Shown here: positions 11,299-24,000 of the stretch, one piece after another
Layout of the letters: each line of letters begins with the position of its first letter
How positions within the stretch are numbered: the first letter of the stretch is position 1
Origin: Spinacia oleracea
Taxonomy: Eukaryota > Streptophyta > Magnoliopsida > Caryophyllales > Amaranthaceae
Direction: 5' to 3'
DNA: 64,000 bases
Assembly (NCBI RefSeq): GCF_020520425.1
Contig: NC_079487.1
Location: 56,644,719 to 56,708,718, forward strand
The notes under the pieces: generated by a model
Told to the model about the DNA's origin: nothing
Seen by the model: the letters and a program-made list of their open reading frames with translations, nothing else
The model's database searches: none
Program-made: the position numbers and the translations under genes

Positions 11299-11991
11299 AC
11301 TGCCTTGCTGCCTACACTAGGCGTTGGGCTTCGTGCTCAGTGTTGGCCCTGGCTTGTCGAGCTCGCGGGCCTTGCTCGTCGAGCGATGGGCTGGCTCGCT
11401 TGTCGGCCTGTCGCTCGTCGTGCTTCCGATTCATTTTTCCGTTTCGAACAATATTTACGTTTCCGATAATATTTCCGATTCCGACAATATTTTCCGATTT
11501 CGACAATATTTCCGTTTCCGGCAATATTTCTATTTCCGATGATATTTTTCCGATACGAACCATATTTTCATTTCCGGCAATATCTTCAACTTGGATAATT
11601 TATAATTCCGTTATGAACCATATTTCTGTTACCGGCAATATCTCCATTTTCGGAAAATATTCCCTTTTTCCCTTTGAATGTTTTAGCTCCCACTGTAACC
11701 AAGATTCATCATTTTCGAATGACCATAAATAGAGTACTTAATGAATATTATATTCACTTAAATACTTGATCCGTTTACGTATTATTTGTGTGACCCTACG
11801 GGTTCAATCAAGAGTAAGTTGTGGATTAATATTATTAATTCCACTTGAATTGAAGCGGCCTCTACCTAGGCATTCATATCACTTGATCTCACTGAATTAT
11901 TAACTTGTTAATTAATACTGAACCACATTTATTAGACTTAGCATTAAATGTATTAAATGTAAACTTGAACCAATGGCATTATTTCCTTCAA
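11299..11991. repeat. Unclassified repeat with TTTCCGRCAATATTT-type tandem units
   Basis: From about 11430 to 11660 short units of about 20 bases built on TTTCCGACAATATT recur roughly ten times with drift. The following 300 bases (GTGTGACCCTACGGGTTC onward, to GGCATTATTTCCTTCA) look like part of a dispersed plant repeat, possibly LTR-element leader sequence, but I cannot place it. No gene is visible. Confidence 0.45.
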
Positions 11992-13135
11992 TTAACCCAT
12001 CCATTAACCCACGTAACCCACCCTTTTTTTTTCTCTCTCTCTCTCCTTCCTTCTTCCATCAACTACCAAGCAAATTCAAGGACTATTTTCTTCCATTGAA
12101 GCCAAGAACACAGAGAAAACAGAAGATAGGAGAGAGAAAGAGGGGGAAATATATTTCGGTTATTATCAAGTTAATTTCAGTTGGAAAAATAAAGAATGCA
12201 TACTTGAGTTGAAGAAATAACATCAATTCAAACAGAAATTCGAAGAAGCGACATGAAAGAATGCTCCGAACGAAGTTAATCCAAATGCAAGAAACTCATT
12301 GAATTGGGAGTACCCCCAAATTCGCCAAATTCAAATAGCACCAGAAATTCAATTTTTAGATTAACTCACTGAATTGGGAGTACCGAAGTGCAAGAAAGTG
12401 GAGGGAAAGAGTTCAACTCCAACACCCAACGATTTACTTCAAAAAATTAGAGGGAAATTCGAATGGTAACATCGTAATCGAAACCCTAATTTCAGTCTCC
12501 ATAATTTCAATTCGGAAATTCCAGCTAAATCTTCTCCCTCATTATTTGTTTTGAATTTTGTTTGAAGAGTTCAGTTGTTCGATTCTCGTAGATCTTTGCA
12601 GTGGTTGATCTCCTGTGATTTTTATCAACAAATTCAGAACTTACTACAAGAATTCAGAACTGACTAATGGAATTGAATCTTGTTGTCGATGGAGTTGTCG
12701 AGGGAGATGTCGGAGTTGTTGATGGCGTTGTTGATGGAGCTGGACTTGTCGCGATAGAAGAGATAGAAAATGAATTGGTGGTGCAGCTGGAAACCAAAGA
12801 AAACCAGTCGCTGACCTCTCTTGCTTCACTATAGCTGCTAATGTTGTTATTGTTGCTTGACGATGACGGTGGTGGCTGGAAAGTCGATCATCCTGGTGGA
12901 GGTGGGAAATCCATGAAAGAAAGTAAAAAATTGAAATAAAGAAATGGGGGAGAGAGAAAAGAAAAAAATGGGTAATTAGAAAAAATTGGGTTAATAGGCG
13001 GGTTAATTAGAATTGATGACGTCATAAGGGTACTTGGTGTATTAAATTTTGAAATAAGGGTGTTTTGATGTATTATTGAAACTTGAGGACTTTTGGTGAA
13101 TTCCCAAAAATTGAGGGGTATTTCATGAAAAATCC
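11992..13135. mobile_element. MULE-like element, copy 1
   Basis: The left part (11992-12210, ATTAACCCATCCATTAACCC then CT-rich sequence and TTCCATTGAAGCCAAGAACA) and the right part (12895-13135, ending GGGGTATTTCATGAAAAATCCG) match, in reverse orientation, both ends of the element at 59050-60385. The two ends also resemble each other as long inverted repeats (TTAACCCACCCATTAACCC type, then T/C-rich). The middle differs between the copies, as in Pack-MULEs. No transposase is present. The interior (about 12215-12890) has no recognisable protein. Confidence 0.6.
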
Positions 13136-14614
13136 GTTTTATTAAATTACACATCTTAGAGTCAGATTCCGACCATAATATCAGTATATTATCCGGCCTT
13201 TGAGTTTCTTTTCTCCTTCTAATTTGGGGCGTGAGTTTCACTCACCCTTTTAATCCTCCGATTCTACTGTATACCCAAATGCTATTTCACATCAAAGATA
13301 ACAAAACATATTACCAAAACAAACAAACAAAACTATCAGGAACTTTAGCAAAACATTTTGCACCCAATGAACTTCAACACAACATTTTGCACCCAAAGAA
13401 AATTAGCAGGCAAAGTAAATCTCAAGGAAATAATCAATCCCCATCCATCAAAATTTAAAAAAACATAATGCTAAATACAACTAGGATTAATTAGAACCAT
13501 TTGAGTGAGATACCCAGTTAATTCAAGCACATACCCAAATGAAATTACTCCATCAAGCTCCAGAAATCTCAAAAAAAAAAAAAAAAATCAGAAATCACCA
13601 ATTTACTCAACCCGAATCCCAATCTAGGTATCAAAGAGTAAGAAATTTAGCTGAATTTCACTAAAGTGTGCTTGATTTTCCAATAAAACAACAACAAGAA
13701 AGTGAAAAGGGAGGGAAAATTTTAGAAGTAGCAAAGTTGAATTGATTAAGAAAGAAAATTGTTGAATTGTGTGAAGATGGGAAAGCAAAAAAAACTGGAT
13801 TGTTTTGGTAGAAAGAAAGAGGAATCATATTTTAGGAGGAAAAATGTGGATGGTGATGTTGCGGCGGTGGACAAGGGGAGTGTGTACAACAGTAGCAAGG
13901 AACAAGCGAGCCTTTTAGCGATCGAAGCGACGCTGACCAGGCAAGACGGAGAACATGGAGGCATATTTATCTTAATTGAGCTAGGAAGCCAAAGAACCAA
14001 GAACATCATCTCGGGATCATCTCCATCAACAATAGATAGGAAAGTTTAATTTCCAACATTATTTATCTGCTTCAATTCTTTCCAATGTGTTTCTAGTGTT
14101 TGTCTGCCTTTTTTCAAAAATTAGAAAATGCTAGGAAAGACTAAGGACATTGAGGAGGATACTAAATACTCGGGAGAGTTTCTCACTTTTTTCACCTGTC
14201 AAATAATTTTAAAAGAGATTGAGGCCTAAATCGTAATTAGAGTGTGTAAGGTCAAATCCGTCAAAGCACTATTTTTAAGAGAATTCTGAATTTTTTGAAG
14301 AAGAATTTTAGGATATTAACGTCATTTCCCTGTTCCAAATGAGCATCTTTGCTTTTAAAATGTTAAAGGGTTGTTCTACCTCTTCTTTGTCTGGGATCAC
14401 ATCTTTAAATGGTTGAAAGTTCCAGATTCCTTTGATTGCATTTCTTTTACTTCTCTGAGTTGGGATTATTGGATTGCTTATAATCTGAATCTTCCAATAA
14501 ACTGGAGAGTTATTTTCATGGTAACAATCTAGCATATTTGAAAAAATAGGAACCTTAATCCATTGACAGAAAAACGAAAAAATAGAAATGTAGTAGACTA
14601 TCAAGCGCGATGAA
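13136..14614. other. Region downstream of DEG8
   Basis: AT-rich sequence after the DEG8 stop. It must contain the DEG8 3' UTR next to 14615. A 96-codon open frame at 13759-14049 (plus strand) shows no similarity I recognise and is left uncalled. A poly(A) run sits near 13571-13587. I see no other feature. Confidence 0.4.
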
Positions 14615-15061
14615 TCACGAGCTAGTTTCCTCCAATTTTAGTGGCACCTCTAAGCTTTCACTATCCCTCATAATCTTTAAAATCACTTCATCTTCAATAC
14701 CGTAATCATCCAGTACTCTCATCAAATCAGCTTTGTTTCTTACCTGTCCATTGAGAGAACAAGTTAGCTACATTTCACATACATCTGTTCTAACACCTGA
14801 GTTACGTGATTTAAACATCTCCTTTCCTTTCAGATGTTGAATTCCTCTATAATAACTTACCTAATGAATTCCCTCCAGATCCTTTTGACCTTTTCATTCA
14901 TTTGTTTTGTTCAGAAACAGAAAATCAGGAAGGTTGTGTCGTGGACAAGTCCGTCTAGGTCTCCGTTTAAGTGTAATAGGTTCAAGTGTTACAAAAACGA
15001 TGACGATGGTCACACTTAACGGCTACCTGAACTATACATTACTGAGAGTCTGAAAGATGAC

Positions 15062-15092
<31 letters not shown>

Positions 15093-18000
15093 TTGCAAAC
15101 AAATATTCCTGTCCGGAAGCAACTTTCGATTTTTTTAACTATTTAGTAACGTCTGGGAAATTGTTGCTTAGGGTTACTTCCCCCAGCTGACTGCCAACAA
15201 GGAAAGGCTTTCATGTCGTTTTCAACTGCAAAAGTTCAATCCATTGGAATCCTAAATGTTACATGAACGCTGTGCTCTATAGAATACAAGTTTCCTTCAC
15301 TTGAGACGTTTTTTGTGTGTTTATAACAAGATCACATTACCTTGAGGTTCACTAAGTTTAAACTTTTGCATAGAGGGAAAATGGAAGAGATATAGAGACT
15401 TACAGGTTTATTGTCCACCGCAGCAATTATATCGCCCAGAATGATTTTCCCAGCAAAACCCCTTGTTGTGGGACGTAATCCTGCCTTGGCTGCTAAACTA
15501 TTCACAGTAACCTAGAAGTAGAATCATAAATAATGACCTCATTTATGAAAACTGTTCATCAATCATTAACAAAGAAAATGCTGACAATCAAAGAATCATT
15601 TGAAAGGACTAAAAAATAACTCAATACACCAACCTGCAACACAAGAGCTCCATACCGAACATTTAGCTGATTCGCTATTAAGTCTGGCGCAATCTCAATG
15701 TTTAGACCGGCTCTAACAACCTTCAACAACACATCATTAACATTTAGATGTTCAATACAGGGAACCGACACTTAACTGATTACAACTTAATTTTTCTGTC
15801 CATGCTTGATCTCAAGATCTCAAGATTAAAAATGAGCAATATTTATCTCTCTCAATCTCCCACAGACTATCATTCTATCTCTTACTCAAATTCTTAATAT
15901 CGCAATCTTTCCTACCCAGTTATCTCGATATGTCTGAGAAAAAGTCACCTACTTTGCCAAACTCAATTAATTGAGGTATGATCTTGAGCAGAGTTGAGGA
16001 AGAAATTGCAAACCCCACCCCAGCTGAGGTACCTGCAACAAAAGTACTCCTTATGTAAGGACTTCCCAATAAATGACAATTAGGTGTCAATCGCTTGTCA
16101 CATAGTCACAGTCAACATCCAACAAAGGAACTCCCAAAAGAGAGTCCACATTGGCATTTTTGACTCACAATAGAATGATAGAAAACTTTAATGAATATTT
16201 TTGGTTGGACTGAAAGGGATTATCGACTTCTGCAGCTGCTAAATCAACTAACAAACACCTTGCAGAACTTTCTGTAAGAGAATATGAACAGAAAAATACC
16301 CTCGATGGTCACATCGGTTAGCAAAGAGACGAACGAATGTACCATAAGACAACTATACAAGACAGGACTGACAAGCAAAGAAGAGCACACACAAACAACA
16401 GAAGGTTATTTACATCATAAGGCAATACTCACATGTAAGAAGTCGAAATACAAGTATGATGTTATGAAGACAATAACCAAAGCTGAGGAGTTAACAAAAC
16501 TCGAAAGAAATGCATGCCTTATGGCTTACAAAGTGCGGAGTACTTCGGCCATCACTATCAGTTGCCATGTTTAGGGAAAGAAAAAGACTATGCAAACATC
16601 AATTGTTTTGATGGGCCAACTTTTTCTTTTGCTTACACTCATTAGATTTAGAGTTGTGGCAAGTTAAATGTGCTTCATTTTTATAAGAAACTTGACAAAT
16701 ATTAAGAGACATCAAAAGAAGAAAAAATTGATAAATGATAGTGGACGTAAAGAGTACAAGAAACTAAAAGGCGAAAACAAGATTTAGGAACACATAACCG
16801 TACTTCCTCTGTTCTTATTTATATGACATAAGTGATTTTGGCACACATATTAAGGAAAGGTAAAAGAGAAATTTAAAGGACAAAAGGGCCCCTTAACAAT
16901 AACCAACCAACCATCACTTTCACCAAATCACTAAAAAAATAAGGGTAAATATGACAATTCACCATACAAAACTCTCCATAATAGAATTGTGCCAACTAAA
17001 AAGAAATTTCCCTAAATGGAAATTGTGTGATGTAATAAGAATGGAGGAAGTAAATATATTTAGTTCACTCTATTTAAAGACATTATTGTAATACAAATTT
17101 CGGTAAAACTAAGGGAAAGTTTTAGCTAAATGGTAGTTTAACGCTGAAATATTAGTAGACAAGGCAAAACGTTGCTAGTCTCTGGCAAATATAGGTGAAA
17201 GTTGAAAAAAAGAAGTACTTGAAGCTAAAAAAAACTTGGAAGTTAAAAGTTGGTTAAAAGGTGGCGAAAAGAGGAAGAGTTAGCCAAACAAATGGCTCAA
17301 TAGATAAGCTACATTCAATAGTTGATCATAAACTAGCTAATAGTAGGAGTATGGAAGTTGAAAACGACAGCTTAAAGCCATAAAGATAGCTTATAACTAA
17401 AATGTCAATATCCATTAATCAGAAGCAAAAACTCACCAGTTTGAGTAAATATAGCCGTATTAATCCCAATCAAATTTCCCTTTGAATCTAAAAGAGGTCC
17501 TCCACTGTCATCATATACACAAAAAATTCAGAAGTCAGTCAACACCCAACAGAGCTGCCTAAGCAGTTCATCTGACAGACAGGAACAAATACACAACTGA
17601 CAAGAAATCCCAGAGAAAGAGGATGTAATAAGTTGTATGACCTAGCATTAGATCAGAGTTAGGGATCTCTAACAGAAATGCTAAAAGAGAGTCTGGTCAA
17701 TTAGCTTAACTGGAGAGAAAAATCAGATTACATACCTATTCCCAGGATTTATTGCTGCATCTGTTTGAATACCTCCACCAATTGTAACTCCGTTCTGACT
17801 AAAGATATCGCGATTTAATCCACTAATAACACCAACAGTGAGAGTGTGGTCAAAACCAAAAGGATTTCCAATTGCCAAACACCGTTGACCAACTTTAAGG
17901 GAGGATGATTGTCCCACATGGATGGGTTTCAACAGGTCTGCAGCTGCTTCTACCTGGCAAGTTTTTACATGTTCATCTCTCAAAAAAAGTCTTTTGCATG

Positions 18001-21000
18001 ATATCAACCAGTTAAAATGGATGTACTTGAAACTGCCAAAAAGAAATTTCAGGCCATGTATATTATCCTAAACAAGGATTACATTAGATTAAAATAACTG
18101 ACTACTTCAGAATTTATTGAATTGCCAGTTTGTCACACTTGAGAGGGACTGTCACAAAAAATTGACAAAAACAACTCAATGCTGCTCTCATATCATTGAT
18201 ACGGAAAAAAGAAAGTGAAGTGCAGTGCAGTCACAACTTTCACAACCTATATATCTAGGTGTAATACCTCCTACAACTTCGTTGGTGTTGATTTTTTATG
18301 ATGTATAAGAATTATTCATAACTTACCGGAGTTTCATATCAAACCATGTGTGATGAGAGAACTGGAAATTCATATTAAGATATTCGAGAATCACATGATG
18401 TTTGTAAAGCTTTCATCTCTTATGCTTTAGTATTCTATTTAATATTTTAGGGTAAATTACAAAAATCAATTAAATCAGGAGCATCTTAATTAACTGAAAT
18501 CAGGAGCAAGTTACTAAGACTTAGTTCCAATTCTACTCGGGATAGTCATTGATAAGTCACATTTATATAATACAATTCAAACACATTTTTTTTTTGGCAA
18601 GCAAGCAAGGGAATATATATTAAGCTCAAACAACAGTATTACAACCTAAGCAAGAGAGACCAAGGGACAAGCCCCAAGGCAACTCAGCGACACCAACAGA
18701 TTCCAAACAGGAATCAAACCAAACTAGAAAGCTACAAAGCCACTAACCACTCTCTATCAGCATCACTGAGTTTTTTGCTACTTACACTTAGGATTCTATG
18801 CTTAATATCAAACTCTAATGAGTGCAACAAGCTCTCAGTAGTAGGAACAGAAAGATCCCAAACTGCAGAGTTCCTAGCTTTCCAAATTTGATAAGCACCA
18901 CCAGCCATGGCAGCATAAAAGACTTTCCTTTTGAACACTGACTTGCAGTTCCTTCTAATCCACTGTAAGATCAAAATCACAGAGGTTCTGTGAGTGCTAA
19001 GACCAAGCCAAGCCATAAGATCAGCCAAAAGCTTTCTGCTGTACACACAGGCAAAAAACAAATGTGCACAAGTCTCAACAGAAATACCACAAAGGGGACA
19101 TAAGTTATCAACACACACTCCATATTGGAATAATCTGTCTCTGGTTTTGAGTCTCTCCAGTAGCAGCACCCATAGAGTAAACCTGTGTTTAGGAATTGTA
19201 AGCCTATTCCAAACATATCTTGCCCACTGAGTCTTCCCTGATTGGTTCTTGAACAGATTGTACACCTCCTTAATAGAGAATTGTTCTTAGTAAGCCAAGA
19301 AGAAGAATTCAAAGTATCACAACATGCCTGCTTAGCTTTGCAGATGCACTTTACAGCCCAACTGGCTGCCTGAGGAGCCTGATACTGCAGCCAGTTCTTA
19401 TTTTTGATGTAAACTGTATGCATCCACTTTACCCACAAATTATCCTGCTTTTGTTCTATAGCCCAAGCCAACTTTCCCACAGCTGCCTGATTCCATAAAG
19501 CCAGATTTCTGAAGCCAAGTCCACCCTGATCTTTGTCCAAACACAAGTTATCCCACTTAACACTACCTGGCCTGCTGTCATCATAAACACCATGCCAAAG
19601 GTAAGCTCTACAGATTGCTTTAATTTTCTGGATGATTGAATTGGGAAAAAGGAAAATTTGCCCCCAATACACACTAATACTCATTAGGACAGAATTAATG
19701 AGCTGCATTCTTCCTGCAAATGACAAATTTCTTGAGCTCCACACCTTAATTTTTGCCACCATTTTTTCAACTAATAAACCACAGTCACCAGCCTTAATCT
19801 TTCCAGTACTGATGGGCACTCCAAGGTACTTGGAAGGAAGCTTACCAAAGTTAAAACCAGAAAAGGAAGCAATTTCCTCCCTAGTGTGTTGATCAAGCCC
19901 ACAACTGTAAATGGAGGATTTACCAGGGTTACCCTGTAACCCAGTAGTGGTGGAAAATAAGTTTAGGCCCTCCAGCAGGTAGTATCACCATTGCAGAACA
20001 ATAAAAGATCATCAGCAAAAACTAGGTGGTTTAGAGCCATTGATCTGCATCTGGTATGGAATTTGAAAGATTCATGTGAAGCAATCAACTTCATGATTCT
20101 AGACAGGTATTCCATGCAAAGTGTAAACAAGAGTGGGGAAAGTGGATCACCTTGCCTCAACCCCCTCTTTGGGTGAATAATGGGAGAAGGAACCCCATTG
20201 ATAAGAATAGAGTACTGAGTGGTTGAAAGGCAAGTCATAACCAACTGAATAAAGTGAGCAGGAAAACCCAACTCCACCATTATCTCCTCAATAAAATTCC
20301 ACTCTACTGTATCATAGGCCTTCCTCAAATCCAGTTTCATAAAGCAAGCAGGTTTAGTCATACCCCTATTATACAATTTGATAATGTCTTGGCATAAGAG
20401 AACATTGTGAAGAATGGATCTACCAGCCACAAAGGCACCTTGATTGGGGGAGATTATGTCAGGAAGGACCAGTTTAAGCTTAGAGCATATCAGTTTAGAG
20501 ATACACTTGTACAACACAGAACAACATGCAATAGGCCTAAAATCACCCACTGAAGCAGGAACAGGAAGCTTAGGCACCAGAGAAATTGAGGTAACATTGA
20601 TTTCTTTCAGTAATTTCCCAGTGGTAAAGAAATCTTTGATAGCAAGACAGAACTCATCCTTGATAATAGGCCAAGCTGACTTGAAAAACTGGCTATTAAA
20701 GCCATCAGGTGCTTTGGTTACAGGGATGGAGTCTAACTATGTTTAATATCTGCATCAAGAAAGCGACTGCAAGGTGTTCTTGTGAGCCATAGACAATCTA
20801 GGCCCCTGATCCATTATAATAGCTTTAACTGGTGTTCTATGATCCATTTTATCCCCAAAAAGAGAGGAGTAAAACTGGGTGAAAGCATGTTGGACCCCAT
20901 CAGTTGACTGAACCCATACACCATCAGCATTTTGGATGGAATTGATCCTGTTTTGCTTTCTCCTGTGTTTAATACTCATATGGAACAACCTGGAGTTCTC

Positions 21001-24000
21001 ATCATCACCCAGTTCTAGCCAGTGAATTTTTGCAGTCTGCTGAAGGAAAGTGAGGTACTGAGCATGAACATCTCTATATTTAGCATTGGCTTCTTTTTCT
21101 GCAGTTGCTAAATGGGGGTTAGTGGGATCACTGTGAAGTAAGTTCTGAGCCAAGAGAAGATCATGGTGGCATTGAGTGTTAGTGGCCTCAATGTTAGTGA
21201 ACCCTTTCCTGTTGAGAAGCTTTAACTCCCCCTTGATCCACTTGAGTCTTTGCACCACCCTAAACATATGACATCCCTTCACACATCTATCCCAACCAGT
21301 CTGCACTATTGGTAAGAAGTCTGCTGCCGTAGCCCACATATTCTGAAATCTAAAAGGCCTTTTTTGAGCTTGATCTCTGTAGCAACTGAGAACCATGGGA
21401 CAGTGATCAAAATCACCTTCAGGGAGGAAAGCAGCTTCTGCTGTGGGAAAGAGATCTTCCCATTGAGTGTTAGCCAACACTCTATCAATTCTGGTGAAAA
21501 CCCTATGAGTCCCTTCTTGCTTGTTAGACCAGGTAAAATGCCTTCCAACAGTCTTTAATCTCATTGAGATTACACTGCATCATACATGTTCTCATATCCT
21601 GAATTTTAGAAAATTTGACAGTGGAACCAATCCTATCTTCCAAGTTCATTATGGAATTAAAATCACCCATAATGACCCAAGGTTGAGTAATACCAAAGGA
21701 AAGGGAGGTTAAGTGATCCCATAGAGCTCTTCTATCTGCTCTGGCATTCATACCATAGATGAATGAACCAGCAATCCCATCCCAGAATAATTCTTCCTCC
21801 TGGAGCATGACATAAATTGGGGGAGAAACACCACCCAGGGCAAAGGTTTAGGTAAAGATCTCTAAGTTTAGGAGATTTCACCCTAGTTTCAAGGAGACTA
21901 AACAGCTTAATTTGGTGAGTTTGAATGAACCTCCTCACCTCATGTTGCTTGCTTTTCCTGTTTAGCCCCCTTACATTCCAGCAAAGTATGCTATCCATGA
22001 GCTGCAGGGGATCACCCCTGAGCCAATGGACTCCCTACAGTGGCAACTGCAGTACCACCCCCTCAAAAGTTCCCCTTCTTCTTCCTCCAGAAGTTGATAG
22101 CTATTTCTAGTCTGCACTGGCCTCAACTCCCTACACCTCTGAGTGCTAAACCCAGTAGCCATAACAAAGCCATCACCCCCCTCCTTAGCTGCATCCCCAG
22201 CTACTGAAATAGTGTTGTTCTGAGTGCTATGTGGTGCAATCTTCTGCACCCATATTTTCTTTGTTTTAGGCTGCTTTTTTGCTTGTTTACACACCTCAGC
22301 TTTATGACCAATTCCTTTGCAATTAGTGCATGAATGTGGTAACCAATCATAGGTAACCTTTTGATCCACAATAACTCCCCTTTCATTCACAAACTGAATC
22401 ACAGCAGGGAAATGTAGTTTAATCCATATTGGAAGGGTTTTGACATCCTCCTTAGCATAATTGATGTCAGGTGACCAGGGTTTCAAAATAAGAGGTTTGG
22501 AATCAAAAAACTGAGTACCCCCTTGGAGTACCTTAGAACAATTTTCCATGGTAGTGAACCTAACCAGAAAAATGCCCTTCCCTACCAAAGCAACTTTGTC
22601 AACTCCCATTTTCCCCCAAACTCTATGAGCAAATCCCTCCATCACATGTTGAGGTGGGTTAGCCCCAATCACATAGCATATGATAGCAGATTTCCAATAC
22701 ACAATTTCATCTTCAATATCATCAAAATCAATTTGCACAGGTTTAACAGGCATTTCGTCAATCAAAACAGGGGAAGCAGGTTGGGGTGCAACATTATTCA
22801 CATTATTTGCATTCACAGCTCGCTCAGATTGCAAAACATTCATATTCACATTCAAGTTAGTTGCAATCACAGAGTTATCCCCTCCAACAAGTCTCCCGCC
22901 AGAATTTGAAAAATGGGTATTGATGGTTTTACCTTGACTTAGTCCATTGATCCAGGCATTGAACTCATCACGAACATTGGAGCGATGCTGCAATTCTCTA
23001 AGTGAAGATTTCGGGGTAAGAATCTGGTTCTCAATCAAATTTTCATCATCTAGGTATGAAATATCCGAAGTTTCAGAAGAGGAATCAATGGCGGTGCTCT
23101 CCACCATTGCTGCAGTAGATGGACCTTTAGATTGTGCGCGAGTGTTAGGTTTAGGTTGAACTTGATTGTCACTATTCTTCGTCTTCTTCGCAGAGTTCTT
23201 GGCATGCTTTCGAGGCCTGGCCATGGCGTCGAAGAGAGGTTACTCCTTCGAAACCTCTAGGCAGCAAAAACTTAGGCAACCATTAACTTGCTTTGATATT
23301 GAGCACTTGAAAGCTCACTTTAATTCAAACACATTTAGGTTGCATTTATCGGCACTCATCCCATTATTTTTGCACGTTACAGTCATATTTGCATAAGTTT
23401 TCATTATTGTGCTCTATTATGCCCCATTTGTGTTTATTTTTTATTTTTTATATGATTTCATAGTCTTTTGGATGCTTCCGGAGTCGATGGGACAATTATC
23501 GGACTGTTCGCGTCAGAGACGAATAGTTTGATCGGATAAATAAATTATTGGCGTTGAGTATCTAATAGCGTGTTTCATTCATGTGTCGTCGAGGGCAATT
23601 GTGTAATTTCATGTATGAAGTTAGCTTTGGCCGAAGCTGTAATCGAGTCAAAGTTTGGAGATTGAGTGTCGCAATGCTTGAAATCGAAATCAAGCTCATT
23701 GCCACAAGCATGGCAGCAAGTTGCAGCCCGCCCCGCTCCCGCATGTTGTACTTGTGTACCATGCTTGGGCACGGGATTTACTACCTAACAAACACACACC
23801 CAAGGGATATAGCGATCATAACTCTGAACCTCACACTCCAGCCCGCGCCGGCAAGATTTGGCAAGCCGAGCAGCATCGGGGTACGCCACAATTGACCTAG
23901 CATGCGGGGCCTATCGCACGTCACTCTCATCAACGTCCAGCCTTAGCAAGGCCTAGGGGTGTTGTCAGTTCCATTCTGTCATTGTTTTGACTTGCATCGT

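Larger units (their letters stand above)
18589..23321 (-). mobile_element. L1-like LINE, near full length, in DEG8 intron 7
   Basis: Bounded by perfect 15-bp target duplications AATTCAAACACATTT (18574-18588 and 23322-23336). On the minus strand it runs from a short 5' UTR through ORF1 (23224-21971) and ORF2 (about 21998-18732) to an A-rich tail directly next to the left duplication (the T run at 18584-18595). Length is about 4.7 kb. It has the same orientation as DEG8. ORF1 is open but ORF2 is broken into several frames, so this copy is dead. Confidence 0.9.

Noticed and set aside
13759..14049. 96-codon frame downstream of DEG8
   Set aside because: No similarity recognised, low-complexity Lys-rich start and no supporting context; too weak to call a gene.
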